This document shows positions 18,727-25,301 of a stretch of DNA of 35,295 nt, piece after piece; position 1 is the first letter of the stretch, and the number at the start of each line of letters is the position of its first letter. The translations under genes were made by a program, and so were the position numbers. Below the pieces are notes generated by a model, which searched no databases, was not told the origin of the DNA, and worked only from the letters and a program-made list of their open reading frames with translations. The stretch lies in contig NZ_LLWH01000175.1 in the NCBI RefSeq assembly GCF_001411475.1, forward strand, positions 1 through 35,295. The letters are read 5' to 3'. Source of the DNA: Pseudomonas endophytica. GTDB taxonomy: Bacteria; Pseudomonadota; Gammaproteobacteria; Pseudomonadales; Pseudomonadaceae.

Positions 18727-18763
18727 TGTTGCCCCAGCAACAGTGATTGTGCAACCCGTTGCA
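18727..18763. promoter_or_regulatory. candidate activator (UAS) sites
   Basis: TGTTGC-CCCA-GCAACA (18727-18742) and TGCAAC-CC-GTTGCA (18750-18763) are perfect inverted repeats whose centres are 22 bp apart, about two helical turns. They lie about 90 bases upstream of the plus-strand promoter and 230 from the minus-strand one, a normal distance for sigma-54 enhancer sites. The SfnR-like protein is the likely binder (inference). Confidence 0.45.
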
Positions 18764-18827
18764 TTAACCACAATCTTGGGCTTTAAAACACAATCAAATA
18801 ACGCCGTTTTATGGGGGGTTAAGTAGT

Positions 18828-18843
18828 TGGTATGGCTCTTGCT
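18828..18843 (+). promoter_or_regulatory. sigma-54 promoter candidate of the tonB operon
   Basis: TGGTATGGCTCTTGCT has invariant GG (18829-18830) and GC (18841-18842) at the required 10-base spacing and a perfect TTGCT -12 box; the -24 box has two substitutions (TGGTATG for TGGCACG). It lies about 100 bases ahead of the tonB ATG. Confidence 0.6.
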
Positions 18844-18861
18844 CTAACTTCTTGGCATGCC

Positions 18862-18879
18862 TATTTGCTTCGGCAAATA
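18862..18879 (+). other. UUCG-capped hairpin in the tonB leader
   Basis: TATTTGC (18862-18868), TTCG, GCAAATA (18873-18879) gives a perfect 7-bp stem with a C-UUCG-G tetraloop, an extra-stable RNA fold. From the predicted promoter it would sit about 8 bases from the mRNA 5' end, where it could protect the transcript. Confidence 0.45.
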
Positions 18880-18945
18880 ACGGCAATCGGTGGAGTGTAT
18901 TGATCTTACATACAACTCCGTTTTGCTAAAAGCCAGGAGTTATAA

Positions 18946-19752
18946 ATGGCCAATGTCCAAACTGCCAGTGCGCTGGATGTGCTCTGGCGCCAGGGCCCGG
19001 GCGGCGAGTTACTTGATCTTGGGCGAACCTTTCGCGGCCCACTGTCATCGTCACGCCTGCAGAGTACGCCCAAGCGCATCCTGAGCCGCCGAGAAGCCGT
19101 GCTGCTGGGGGTTTTCGCACTGGCACTGCACGGTGCGGTGATTTACTGGATCAGTCAGAACCCGACGCCTGCGCTGCCTGTGGTGCCGCCGGAAGTCCCG
19201 CCGATGACTATCGAGTTTTCCCAACCAGCACCCCCTGTGGTTGAGCCGCCACCGCCCGAGCCTATTGTTGAGCCCGTGGTAGAGCCACCGCCGCCGATAG
19301 AAGACGAACTCGCGGTTAAGCCACCACCCCCTAAACCGATTCCCAAGCCAAAGCCCAAGCCGGTGGTTAAGCCTGTACCAAAACCAGTGACCAAGCCGGT
19401 TGAACAACCGCCAGCGCCACCGCAGCCAGTCGCACCGCCTGCACCACCCGCGCCGCCTGCACCTGCGCCGATTACCCCTGCGTCTGCCAACGCCGGTTAC
19501 TTACACAACCCGGCGCCGGAATACCCGTCACTGGCCATGCGCCGTGGCTGGGAAGGCACCGTGCTGTTGCGGGTACACGTATTGGCCAGTGGTAAGCCTG
19601 GAGAAATCCAGATCCAAAAAAGCAGCGGCCGCGATCAACTCGACAATGCTGCCAAAGATGCTGTTAAACGCTGGAGCTTCGTCCCGGCCAAACAGGGCGA
19701 CGTAGCACAGGACGGCTGGGTCAGCGTCCCTATCGACTTCAAAATCAACTAA
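18946..19752 (+). CDS. tonB: energy transducer TonB
   Basis: A 268-residue protein. A cytoplasmic N-terminus of about 50 residues precedes one membrane helix (about 51-69), then a long Pro/Lys/Glu-rich periplasmic spacer (about 74-185; PKPKPKPVVKPVPKPV), then a TonB C-terminal domain (NPAPEYPSLAMRRGWEGTVLLRV, VKRWSFVPA). It transmits proton-motive-force energy to outer-membrane receptors. The cytoplasmic part is longer than in E. coli TonB, as in some Pseudomonas TonBs. AGGAG precedes ATG. Likely cognate partner of the divergent receptor. Confidence 0.93.
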   Translation: MANVQTASALDVLWRQGPGGELLDLGRTFRGPLSSSRLQSTPKRILSRREAVLLGVFALALHGAVIYWISQNPTPALPVVPPEVPPMTIEFSQPAPPVVEPPPPEPIVEPVVEPPPPIEDELAVKPPPPKPIPKPKPKPVVKPVPKPVTKPVEQPPAPPQPVAPPAPPAPPAPAPITPASANAGYLHNPAPEYPSLAMRRGWEGTVLLRVHVLASGKPGEIQIQKSSGRDQLDNAAKDAVKRWSFVPAKQGDVAQDGWVSVPIDFKIN

Positions 19753-19833
19753 CCGAACCTAAATGCTATCGCGGGCCACCTGACAAAAGGCGCATCGCAC
19801 TACTGACTAAATGCCTTGTTGGAGAGCCGCACC

Positions 19834-20553
19834 ATGAACCTCATCGCTTCCCCTTTTGAATCTGTTGAACACGCGGTCATTTGGCTGCTGATTGTTTTCT
19901 CGGTCGCCACATGGGGCCTATTCCTGCTCAAAGGCGTGCAATTTAACCGTCTGAAAGGTCAAGACCGTCGTTTTCTTAAACAATTCTGGGCAGCCACCAG
20001 CCTCGATTCGGCGGCCGAGTTAGCCAACACCGCGCCGGGGGCTGCTGCCCGTGTTGCGCAGTCAGGTTATGCCGCCATTCAAGTGACTGAGGCCCCGAAA
20101 ACCGAAGATCTGGCCCACGCGATCAATCATCAAGATCGCTTAGAGCGCTCGCTTCGCCAGCAGATCGTGCGTGAACGTCGCTCGCTGGAAACCGGCCTAG
20201 CGATCCTCGCCAGTATCGGCAGCACCTCGCCGTTTATCGGCCTGTTCGGCACCGTATGGGGCATCATGTCGGCCTTGAAAGGCATCAGCGCCGCCGGTTC
20301 TGCGAGCCTTGAAACCGTCGCTGGGCCGATTGGTGCAGCGTTGGTCGCTACCGGCGTCGGGATCGCGGTCGCGGTGCCAGCGGTACTGGTTTACAACTAC
20401 TTTTTACGTCGCCTCAAACTGACCGCAGCTGACCTCGATGACTTCGCTCACGACTTTTACAGCTTGGCCCAGAAGAGCGCTTTCCGCGTGCACCTGCATC
20501 CCGTGCTGAACAAATCTGCCGCGTCTGCGCAAAAAGTGAAGGAGGCATCTTGA
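19834..20553 (+). CDS. exbB: ExbB, TonB-complex proton-channel subunit
   Basis: A 239-residue MotA/TolQ/ExbB protein with three membrane segments (about 14-34, 126-150 and 165-190) and the family motif ILASIGSTSPFIGLFGTVWGIM, where the second and third helices form the proton path with ExbD. ATG 19834 follows GGAGAG by 7 bases; the frame is also open from a TTG at 19816, which is unlikely. It follows tonB by about 80 bases and is coupled to exbD. Confidence 0.93.
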   Translation: MNLIASPFESVEHAVIWLLIVFSVATWGLFLLKGVQFNRLKGQDRRFLKQFWAATSLDSAAELANTAPGAAARVAQSGYAAIQVTEAPKTEDLAHAINHQDRLERSLRQQIVRERRSLETGLAILASIGSTSPFIGLFGTVWGIMSALKGISAAGSASLETVAGPIGAALVATGVGIAVAVPAVLVYNYFLRRLKLTAADLDDFAHDFYSLAQKSAFRVHLHPVLNKSAASAQKVKEAS

Positions 20554-20554
20554 T

Positions 20555-20956
20555 ATGGCCTTTTCAACCCAAGACAACGATGAAGTCCTGAGTGAAATCA
20601 ACGTCACCCCTCTAGTGGACGTGATGCTGGTGTTGCTGGTGGTGTTTATCGTCACCGCGCCCCTGCTGACCAATGCAATCCCGATCAACCTGCCCAAAAC
20701 CGAGTCAGTCGCCCCCGTGGAGCAAAAAGACCCACTCGTGGTGAGCATCGACGATCAGGGCAAAGTGTTCATCAACAAGGATGAAGTTGAGGCAGGTTTG
20801 CTTGAGTTCAATCTGCAAGCAGCCAAAGCCAAGGACCCTGAAGTGCGCGTGCAATTGCAGGCGGACAACGGTGTGAATTACGGCGAAGTCGCGCGGGCCA
20901 TGGCCTCGATTGAACGAGCCGGAATCACCAAACTGTCAGTGATCACGGCCAAGTGA
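20555..20956 (+). CDS. exbD: ExbD, TonB-complex proton-channel subunit
   Basis: A 133-residue protein with one membrane helix (about 21-40). The key proton-carrying Asp is in NVTPLVDVMLVLLVVF (Asp22), followed by a periplasmic domain (VSIDDQGKVFINKDEV). It completes the ExbB-ExbD motor for TonB. AAGGAGG precedes ATG, and the gene starts one base after the exbB stop. A GC-rich hairpin follows the stop. Confidence 0.93.
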   Translation: MAFSTQDNDEVLSEINVTPLVDVMLVLLVVFIVTAPLLTNAIPINLPKTESVAPVEQKDPLVVSIDDQGKVFINKDEVEAGLLEFNLQAAKAKDPEVRVQLQADNGVNYGEVARAMASIERAGITKLSVITAK

Positions 20957-20974
20957 AGTGAACAGCAGCCTTCT

Positions 20975-21002
20975 GCCCCCCCTGACATGACGTCGGGGGG
21001 GC
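20975..21002 (+). terminator. GC-rich hairpin between exbD and the monooxygenase gene
   Basis: GCCCCCCCTGAC (20975-20986) and GTCGGGGGGGC (20992-21002) form a strong stem with one bulge. No T-run follows and the next gene begins 25 bases later. It may partly terminate transcription or protect the tonB-exbBD message from decay. Confidence 0.5.
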
Positions 21003-21026
21003 GACATTCAAATGAGGTGAACACAC

Positions 21027-22214
21027 GTGACTGTCACACTGCTAAATGCCAGGAAGGCACCGCTGGATATTGCTCGAGAGTTGGCAGCCGAGTTCGCCCT
21101 GACCGCGGTGGAGCGCGATGCTAAAGGCGGCACGCCCAAACACGAACGTAATCTGCTGCGCGACAGCGGCCTGCTAGCCATGAGCATTCCAGGCCAATTC
21201 GACGGCCTCAACGCCACGTGGTCTGAAACATTTGCAGTGGTACGCGAGTTTGCCCGGGTCGACAGTTCAATCGCCCACGTGTTCGGCTTCCACCACTTGA
21301 TGCTGGCCACCGTGCGGCTGTTCGCCAAACCCTCGCAGTGGCAAACCTGGTTCAAGCAGACCGCCAATAAGAATTGGTTCTGGGGTAATACTCTCAACCC
21401 GCTGGACACCCGCACCGTGGTCAAAGACCGGGAAGGCTGGCGCGAATTCTCGGGAAAAAAAAGCTTCTGCTCGGGGGCCAGCGATTCTGAAATGCTGATT
21501 GCCTCTGCGATTGATGAAAGCGCAGGCGGCAAGCTGCTGATTGCGGCAATACCCAGCGCCCGCTCCGGCATCATCCTGCACAACGACTGGCACAACATGG
21601 GTCAGCGTCAAACTGACAGCGGCAGCGTGACCTTCCAGCGCGTACGCGTTGAGGAATCAGACTTGTTGCTTGATCCCGGCCCGTTAAGTACCCCATTCGC
21701 TTGCCTACGACCACTGATTGCGCAACTGCATTTCGCCACGATTTTTCTCGGTATTGCAGAAGGCGCCTTTGAAGAAGCGCGCCGTTACACTTTGGAAGAA
21801 ACCCGGCCATGGTTCAAATCCAACGCCACACAGAACGCCCAAGACCCCTACATTCTTGGCCATTACGGTGACTTTTGGGTCGCCTTGGAGAGCACCCGTC
21901 TATTGGTAGAGCATGCGGGCCAAGCGCTAGACGCCGCTTGGGCCAAAGGGCCGGCACTGACCCATGAAGAGCGCAGTGAAGTCGCCATCGCCATTGCCAC
22001 CGCCAAAGTAGCTGCCAGCCGTAACGGGCTGGAGTTGTGTAGCAAGGTCTTCGAGGTGACCGGCGCGCGCGCAACGCAGACCTCCGTGGCCCTCGACAGG
22101 CACTGGCGCAACCTGCGCACGCAGAGCCTGCACGACCCTCTGGACTACAAGCTTCAGGAACTGGGCGACTGGGCCCTGAACGGCACGTCCCCCATCCCGA
22201 CATTCTATTCATAG
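21027..22214 (+). CDS. DszC/SfnC-like flavin-dependent monooxygenase (acyl-CoA dehydrogenase fold)
   Basis: A 395-residue protein of the acyl-CoA-dehydrogenase fold, closest in look to the DszC/SfnC/SfnB oxygenases that use reduced flavin to oxidise organosulfur compounds. Features: NTLNPLDTRTVVKDREGWREFSGKKSFCSGA in the middle domain, MGQRQTDSGSVTFQRVRV, and the C-terminal LDRHWRNLRTQSLHDPLDYK, in which RNxRTxxLHDP is typical of DszC relatives. It should need an FMN reductase partner, not encoded here. GTG start with GAGGTGA. The sulfur substrate is unknown; context suggests a compound brought in by the adjacent TonB system. Confidence 0.85.
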   Translation: MTVTLLNARKAPLDIARELAAEFALTAVERDAKGGTPKHERNLLRDSGLLAMSIPGQFDGLNATWSETFAVVREFARVDSSIAHVFGFHHLMLATVRLFAKPSQWQTWFKQTANKNWFWGNTLNPLDTRTVVKDREGWREFSGKKSFCSGASDSEMLIASAIDESAGGKLLIAAIPSARSGIILHNDWHNMGQRQTDSGSVTFQRVRVEESDLLLDPGPLSTPFACLRPLIAQLHFATIFLGIAEGAFEEARRYTLEETRPWFKSNATQNAQDPYILGHYGDFWVALESTRLLVEHAGQALDAAWAKGPALTHEERSEVAIAIATAKVAASRNGLELCSKVFEVTGARATQTSVALDRHWRNLRTQSLHDPLDYKLQELGDWALNGTSPIPTFYS

Positions 22215-22222
22215 GGACCGAC

Positions 22223-23323
22223 ATGCAACTGCTAACCCTCCCCCCTTCCCCTGCCTTGGCAACCTCGATCCGGGCAACCGCACAAGTCTTTGAAGACCCA
22301 AAATCCAAAGCCTTGCTTGCGCACTTACAACAAATCGCCCCCAGTGATGCCAGCGTATTGATCATTGGAGAAACCGGCACCGGCAAAGAACTGATTGCGC
22401 GCCACATTCACAACTTAAGCGCACGCAAACATCAGCCTTTTCTCGCCGTAAACTGCGGAGCGTTTTCAGAGTCACTGGTGGAGTCCGAACTTTTCGGCCA
22501 TGAAAAAGGCGCCTTCACCGGCGCATTGGGCGCCAAGGCGGGATGGTTCGAGGAAGCCAATGGCGGCACGTTGTTTCTCGATGAAATTGGCGATTTACCG
22601 ATGCCGATTCAGGTCAAGCTGCTGCGCGTCCTGCAAGAGCGCGAAGTGGTTCGCCTCGGCTCGCGTAAAAGCATCCCCATCAACGTGCGGGTATTGGCCG
22701 CTACCAACGTACAGCTGGAAAAAGCTATCAACGCCGGGCATTTTCGCGAAGACCTGTTCTATCGCTTAAACGTCGTCAACCTCGAACTCACCCCACTGCG
22801 CGAACGCCCCGGCGACATCCTCCCGCTGACCCGCTACTTCATCAACACCTACAGCCGTCGACTAAGTTACGGCGACGTCGCCCTCAGCCCTGATGCAGAG
22901 CAAAAACTCACGAACTACACTTGGCCGGGCAACATCCGCGAACTGGAAAACGTCATCCACCACACCCTACTGATCTGCCGTGACGGCGTCATCCAGAGCG
23001 AAGACCTGCGCATGTCCAACCTGCGCATCACCCGGCAAGACACCGCCCCCCACAGCGACCAAAGTGCAGAAGAACTGCTGGAGCATGCGTTTCAACGGCT
23101 GTTCGAAAGCCAGTCAGACAACCTGCACGAAAACGTAGAACGCAGCCTATTACGAGCGGCCTATCGCTTCTGCCACCACAACCAAGTACACACCGCCAAA
23201 CTGCTGGGCCTAAGCCGCAACGTCACCCGCACCCTGCTGATCAACCTTGGAGAACTGAAAGTCAACAAACGTAACGCGGCAGAGCCTAAGCAGGATGAGC
23301 GGGTGCTGCATTTGTCGATTTGA
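22223..23323 (+). CDS. sfnR: SfnR-like sigma-54-dependent activator
   Basis: A 366-residue enhancer-binding protein consisting of an AAA+ domain and C-terminal HTH with almost no N-terminal sensory domain. Walker A is GETGTGKE (49-56), the sigma-54 contact loop GAFTGA (96-101), Walker B LFLDEIG (117-123), then [16 protein letters not shown], and a Fis-type HTH near 318-350 ([20 protein letters not shown]). SfnR proteins activate genes for sulfone/sulfonate use during sulfate limitation and, lacking a sensor, act by abundance. It is the last gene of the operon whose promoter looks sigma-54-type, so it may activate its own operon and the receptor. Confidence 0.85.
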   Translation: MQLLTLPPSPALATSIRATAQVFEDPKSKALLAHLQQIAPSDASVLIIGETGTGKELIARHIHNLSARKHQPFLAVNCGAFSESLVESELFGHEKGAFTGALGAKAGWFEEANGGTLFLDEIGDLPMPIQVKLLRVLQEREVVRLGSRKSIPINVRVLAATNVQLEKAINAGHFREDLFYRLNVVNLELTPLRERPGDILPLTRYFINTYSRRLSYGDVALSPDAEQKLTNYTWPGNIRELENVIHHTLLICRDGVIQSEDLRMSNLRITRQDTAPHSDQSAEELLEHAFQRLFESQSDNLHENVERSLLRAAYRFCHHNQVHTAKLLGLSRNVTRTLLINLGELKVNKRNAAEPKQDERVLHLSI

Positions 23324-23343
23324 AAACTGCCTTGCAGCGACGG

Positions 23344-23385
23344 CAAGCCCGTATAGGAGCGGGCTTGAACTGGCGATCTTTTGAT
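23344..23385. terminator. terminator hairpin with REP-like tail
   Basis: CAAGCCCG (23344-23351) and CGGGCTTG (23360-23367) form a perfect 8-bp stem 20 bases after the activator gene. GCGATCTTTTGATT follows, matching the core of the REP-like elements. It also marks the point where the toxin remnant on the other strand loses its similarity. Confidence 0.55.
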
Positions 23386-23541
23386 TGTTTTAAAATCAAT
23401 AGCCACCTCAGGAGAGGTAGAAGTACTCACAAAATTACTTGGAGGCGTATTATTATCGAACACCTGTAATTCTAAGTCTCTACTATCGCCCTTGCTTTGG
23501 AAACCCTCTTCAAATATGACCTTATACGTTTGCGTATTCAC
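23386..23541 (-). pseudogene. remnant of an ADP-ribosyltransferase toxin domain
   Basis: A GTG-started frame overlapping the Sel1 gene stop by 4 bases gives about 50 meaningful residues: VIFEEGFQSKGDSRDL, then PPSNFVSTSTSPEVAIDF. This matches the pattern of pertussis-toxin/LT/scabin-like ADP-ribosyltransferases (xxIFxxGFxxxG, then FVSTSxS before an Ala-rich helix), with the Ser-Thr-Ser motif at about residues 39-41. The upstream Arg motif and the downstream catalytic Glu region are absent. Beyond residue 53 the frame runs through the REP-like hairpin and then antisense to the activator gene, so it is not coding there. It is an orphan toxin fragment, probably inactive. Family call is from motif reading only. 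Confidence 0.55.
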
Positions 23542-24416
23542 TCACCCGGTTTCCAGTCAGGCCGTTCGGCATCAAAGCCTTGAGTCGGATGTGGCGGGAG
23601 GGGATGGTCTTTTACAAGTGCGGGAAAGCGCTGATCAGGGTCAGTTAGTAGTATTTGGTACAAGCTGTTATATAGCTGATTCAACGGTTCGTCAGGTAGG
23701 TACCACATGGCAGTATGTGGCGATGTTTTTTTGTTGAATATACGTTTCATCATAAATGCTGCACTATCATTACCTTGCGATAAAGCCAATTGGTAGTACT
23801 GCAAAGCAATAGGGAAATTGTGCTTAACTATTTTGTAATAAGCACCTAATTCATAACTTGCTTGTCCATAACCTTGCTCAGAAGCGCACCTTGTGTATTC
23901 TAGCCCCAGTTTTTCTTTTTTCCCCACGTGGATGTATAACTTGCCTAGCTCCGTGAGTGCAGGGGGATTTCCCAACTGCGCCGCCTTGTGCAAGTAAGAG
24001 AGACCGTCAGTCGCTGGATTATTGACGCCAGCCCTATTGCCAATCATGGCGCCCATATTGTAAAAACCTTGAGGGATATTAAGCTCGATCATTCGTTGAT
24101 AAAGATCTATCGCTTTCTGAGTATCTTTTTCCACACCGCCTGGCCAGCCAGTTCTGTAAAGCGCAGCAAGATTATGCATAGCCTTCCAGTGGTTGCGCTC
24201 AACGGCCTTAGAGTAAAGTTCAACAATACGATCCCAAGGTCTTAATGTATCAGGCTTAGCCAATAAGGCAGCTTCGAGATACAACGCATGAGCTACCGGA
24301 TCCAGCTCCTGCAAATGGTCTTTCTCATGAACGCATATAAAAATTTTGTTCTCGGCCATTGTGGGAGTTCCGAAACTTAAGAGAAGTAAGACTGTATAAA
24401 GTTTGAACTTATTCAT
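23538..24416 (-). CDS. periplasmic Sel1/TPR-repeat immunity protein (Tle5-type)
   Basis: A 292-residue protein with a signal peptide (cleavage after TMA, near residue 21). Several Sel1-like repeats follow (AMHNLAALYRTGWPGGVEKD, ALTELGKLYIHVGKKE, ASYELGAYYKIVK, AIALQYYQ-type segment) and a C-terminal tail ending RPDWKPGE. Sel1-repeat periplasmic proteins of this kind usually sit next to T6SS phospholipase D effectors of the Tle5 class and neutralise them. It starts on the last base of the phospholipase D remnant stop (ATGA-type overlap). It appears intact while its effector is truncated, so it may protect against phospholipase D delivered by relatives. Confidence 0.75.
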   Translation of the reverse strand: MNKFKLYTVLLLLSFGTPTMAENKIFICVHEKDHLQELDPVAHALYLEAALLAKPDTLRPWDRIVELYSKAVERNHWKAMHNLAALYRTGWPGGVEKDTQKAIDLYQRMIELNIPQGFYNMGAMIGNRAGVNNPATDGLSYLHKAAQLGNPPALTELGKLYIHVGKKEKLGLEYTRCASEQGYGQASYELGAYYKIVKHNFPIALQYYQLALSQGNDSAAFMMKRIFNKKTSPHTAMWYLPDEPLNQLYNSLYQILLTDPDQRFPALVKDHPLPPHPTQGFDAERPDWKPGE

Positions 24417-24832
24417 CAGTCCACCGTAAATGCAGGGCTATAGGGTGTTGTTACGTCCCAGAATCGTTGCAGGTGGCAGAGCAATGGTTCCCCATTATTC
24501 CTAGCTATCCAGTTTTCATCCATCAAATCATCCCAGAGTTTATAATTTTCTAACGCTGATAACTCAACAGACCCCGCATGCACCCCCCATAACTTCTCCC
24601 GCAACGACTTCGTCAACTCTGGATTTGGCTGTGCAATCCCCAACTCCGAGTCACTGTGTATACTTCGAATATTGATATTTGCGAAACTAAGCAAGGTATA
24701 CACATCATCCACTAGGAGCAGTTTTGAGTGTACGTAGATTTTTTTGTAATGGGCCTTCAGTTTGGGGGCGTCGAGTATGGCTTTGGACTCTGTTGGTGGT
24801 GGACTACCGGACGTGGCGAAGACATATGGCAT
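24416..24832 (-). pseudogene. C-terminal remnant of a phospholipase D effector (Tle5-like)
   Basis: 138 residues containing one HKD-type active-site motif (HSKLLLVDD, about 35-43), followed by SFANINIRS and the tail ENYKLWDDLMDENW, LLCHLQRFWDVTTPYSPA typical of T6SS phospholipase D effectors. Full Tle5 proteins are several hundred residues and carry two HKD motifs; the whole N-terminal half with the first motif is missing. In-frame stops lie just upstream (near 24853), and the ATG at 24832 has only a poor TTAGG-like site. Probably a non-functional leftover cut off by insertion of the Rhs tip and immunity module. Confidence 0.75.
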
Positions 24833-24885
24833 ACCTAAGTAGAAATTTTCTATATGTTATCAATCACCCACCATTAATTTGATAA

Positions 24886-25299
24886 TTACCACATTGACGC
24901 ATCCTCTTGTGCAGCCTTAGATAAATCTGACATCCAAATCTCGCTCGAAATTCGAAAAATATCCTCAAAAAAACTACGAGGTGTTTCGATCTCAAGTGCA
25001 TCCCACGCGGGTGCTGTATGGCTATCCGTACCTATGTCAAAAAAAATAGAAAAATCAAAATCTTTATCATTCAGTGCATTTTTCAACGTATTGACCAACA
25101 CAAATTTATGCCTATATGACAAGTAGGCGTGATGAGGAACAATATATTCCCGGATAATTTTTTCCCTATCTCCACTATTAGGATCTAGTTCCCACAAGGC
25201 CTCACCCAAGGTCTCCTCTTGATCGTAAACATCAATTCCTCCCAAAAAATGACCTACAGTGGGGACATACAACATATTTGTATATGGATGAGCTAACAT
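24886..25299 (-). CDS. candidate immunity protein of the Rhs toxin
   Basis: A 137-residue protein that starts 2 bases after the rhs stop, the usual place for the cognate immunity gene. It has no signal peptide or membrane helix, is acidic (GEALWELDPNSGD, FDFSIFFDIGTD), and resembles no family I can name. A cytoplasmic immunity protein fits a toxin that acts in the cytoplasm, such as an RNase. The region is AT-rich like the toxin tip. Function is inferred from position only. Confidence 0.65.
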   Translation of the reverse strand: MLAHPYTNMLYVPTVGHFLGGIDVYDQEETLGEALWELDPNSGDREKIIREYIVPHHAYLSYRHKFVLVNTLKNALNDKDFDFSIFFDIGTDSHTAPAWDALEIETPRSFFEDIFRISSEIWMSDLSKAAQEDASMW

Positions 25300-25301
25300 T
25301 T

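Larger units (their letters stand above)
18433..18945. other. divergent control region of the receptor and tonB operon
   Basis: About 513 bases with no supported gene. It holds two -24/-12 promoter candidates facing outward (18503-18518 minus, 18828-18843 plus), a 16-bp palindrome (18532-18547), an inverted AACAG-type repeat (18589-18606), two GTTGC-type palindromes 22 bp apart (18727-18763) and a UUCG hairpin (18862-18879). This density fits sigma-54 control by an enhancer-binding activator. Confidence 0.6.

Noticed and set aside
18854..18870. TGGCATG followed by TTGCT as another sigma-54 promoter for tonB
   Set aside because: The spacing between GG and GC is 11 bases rather than the strict 10. 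The element at 18828-18843 has correct spacing.
23161..23385. Continuation of the toxin-remnant frame to give a 126-residue protein
   Set aside because: Past about residue 53 it runs through the REP-like hairpin and antisense to the end of the sigma-54 activator gene, and the translated text loses protein-like character.
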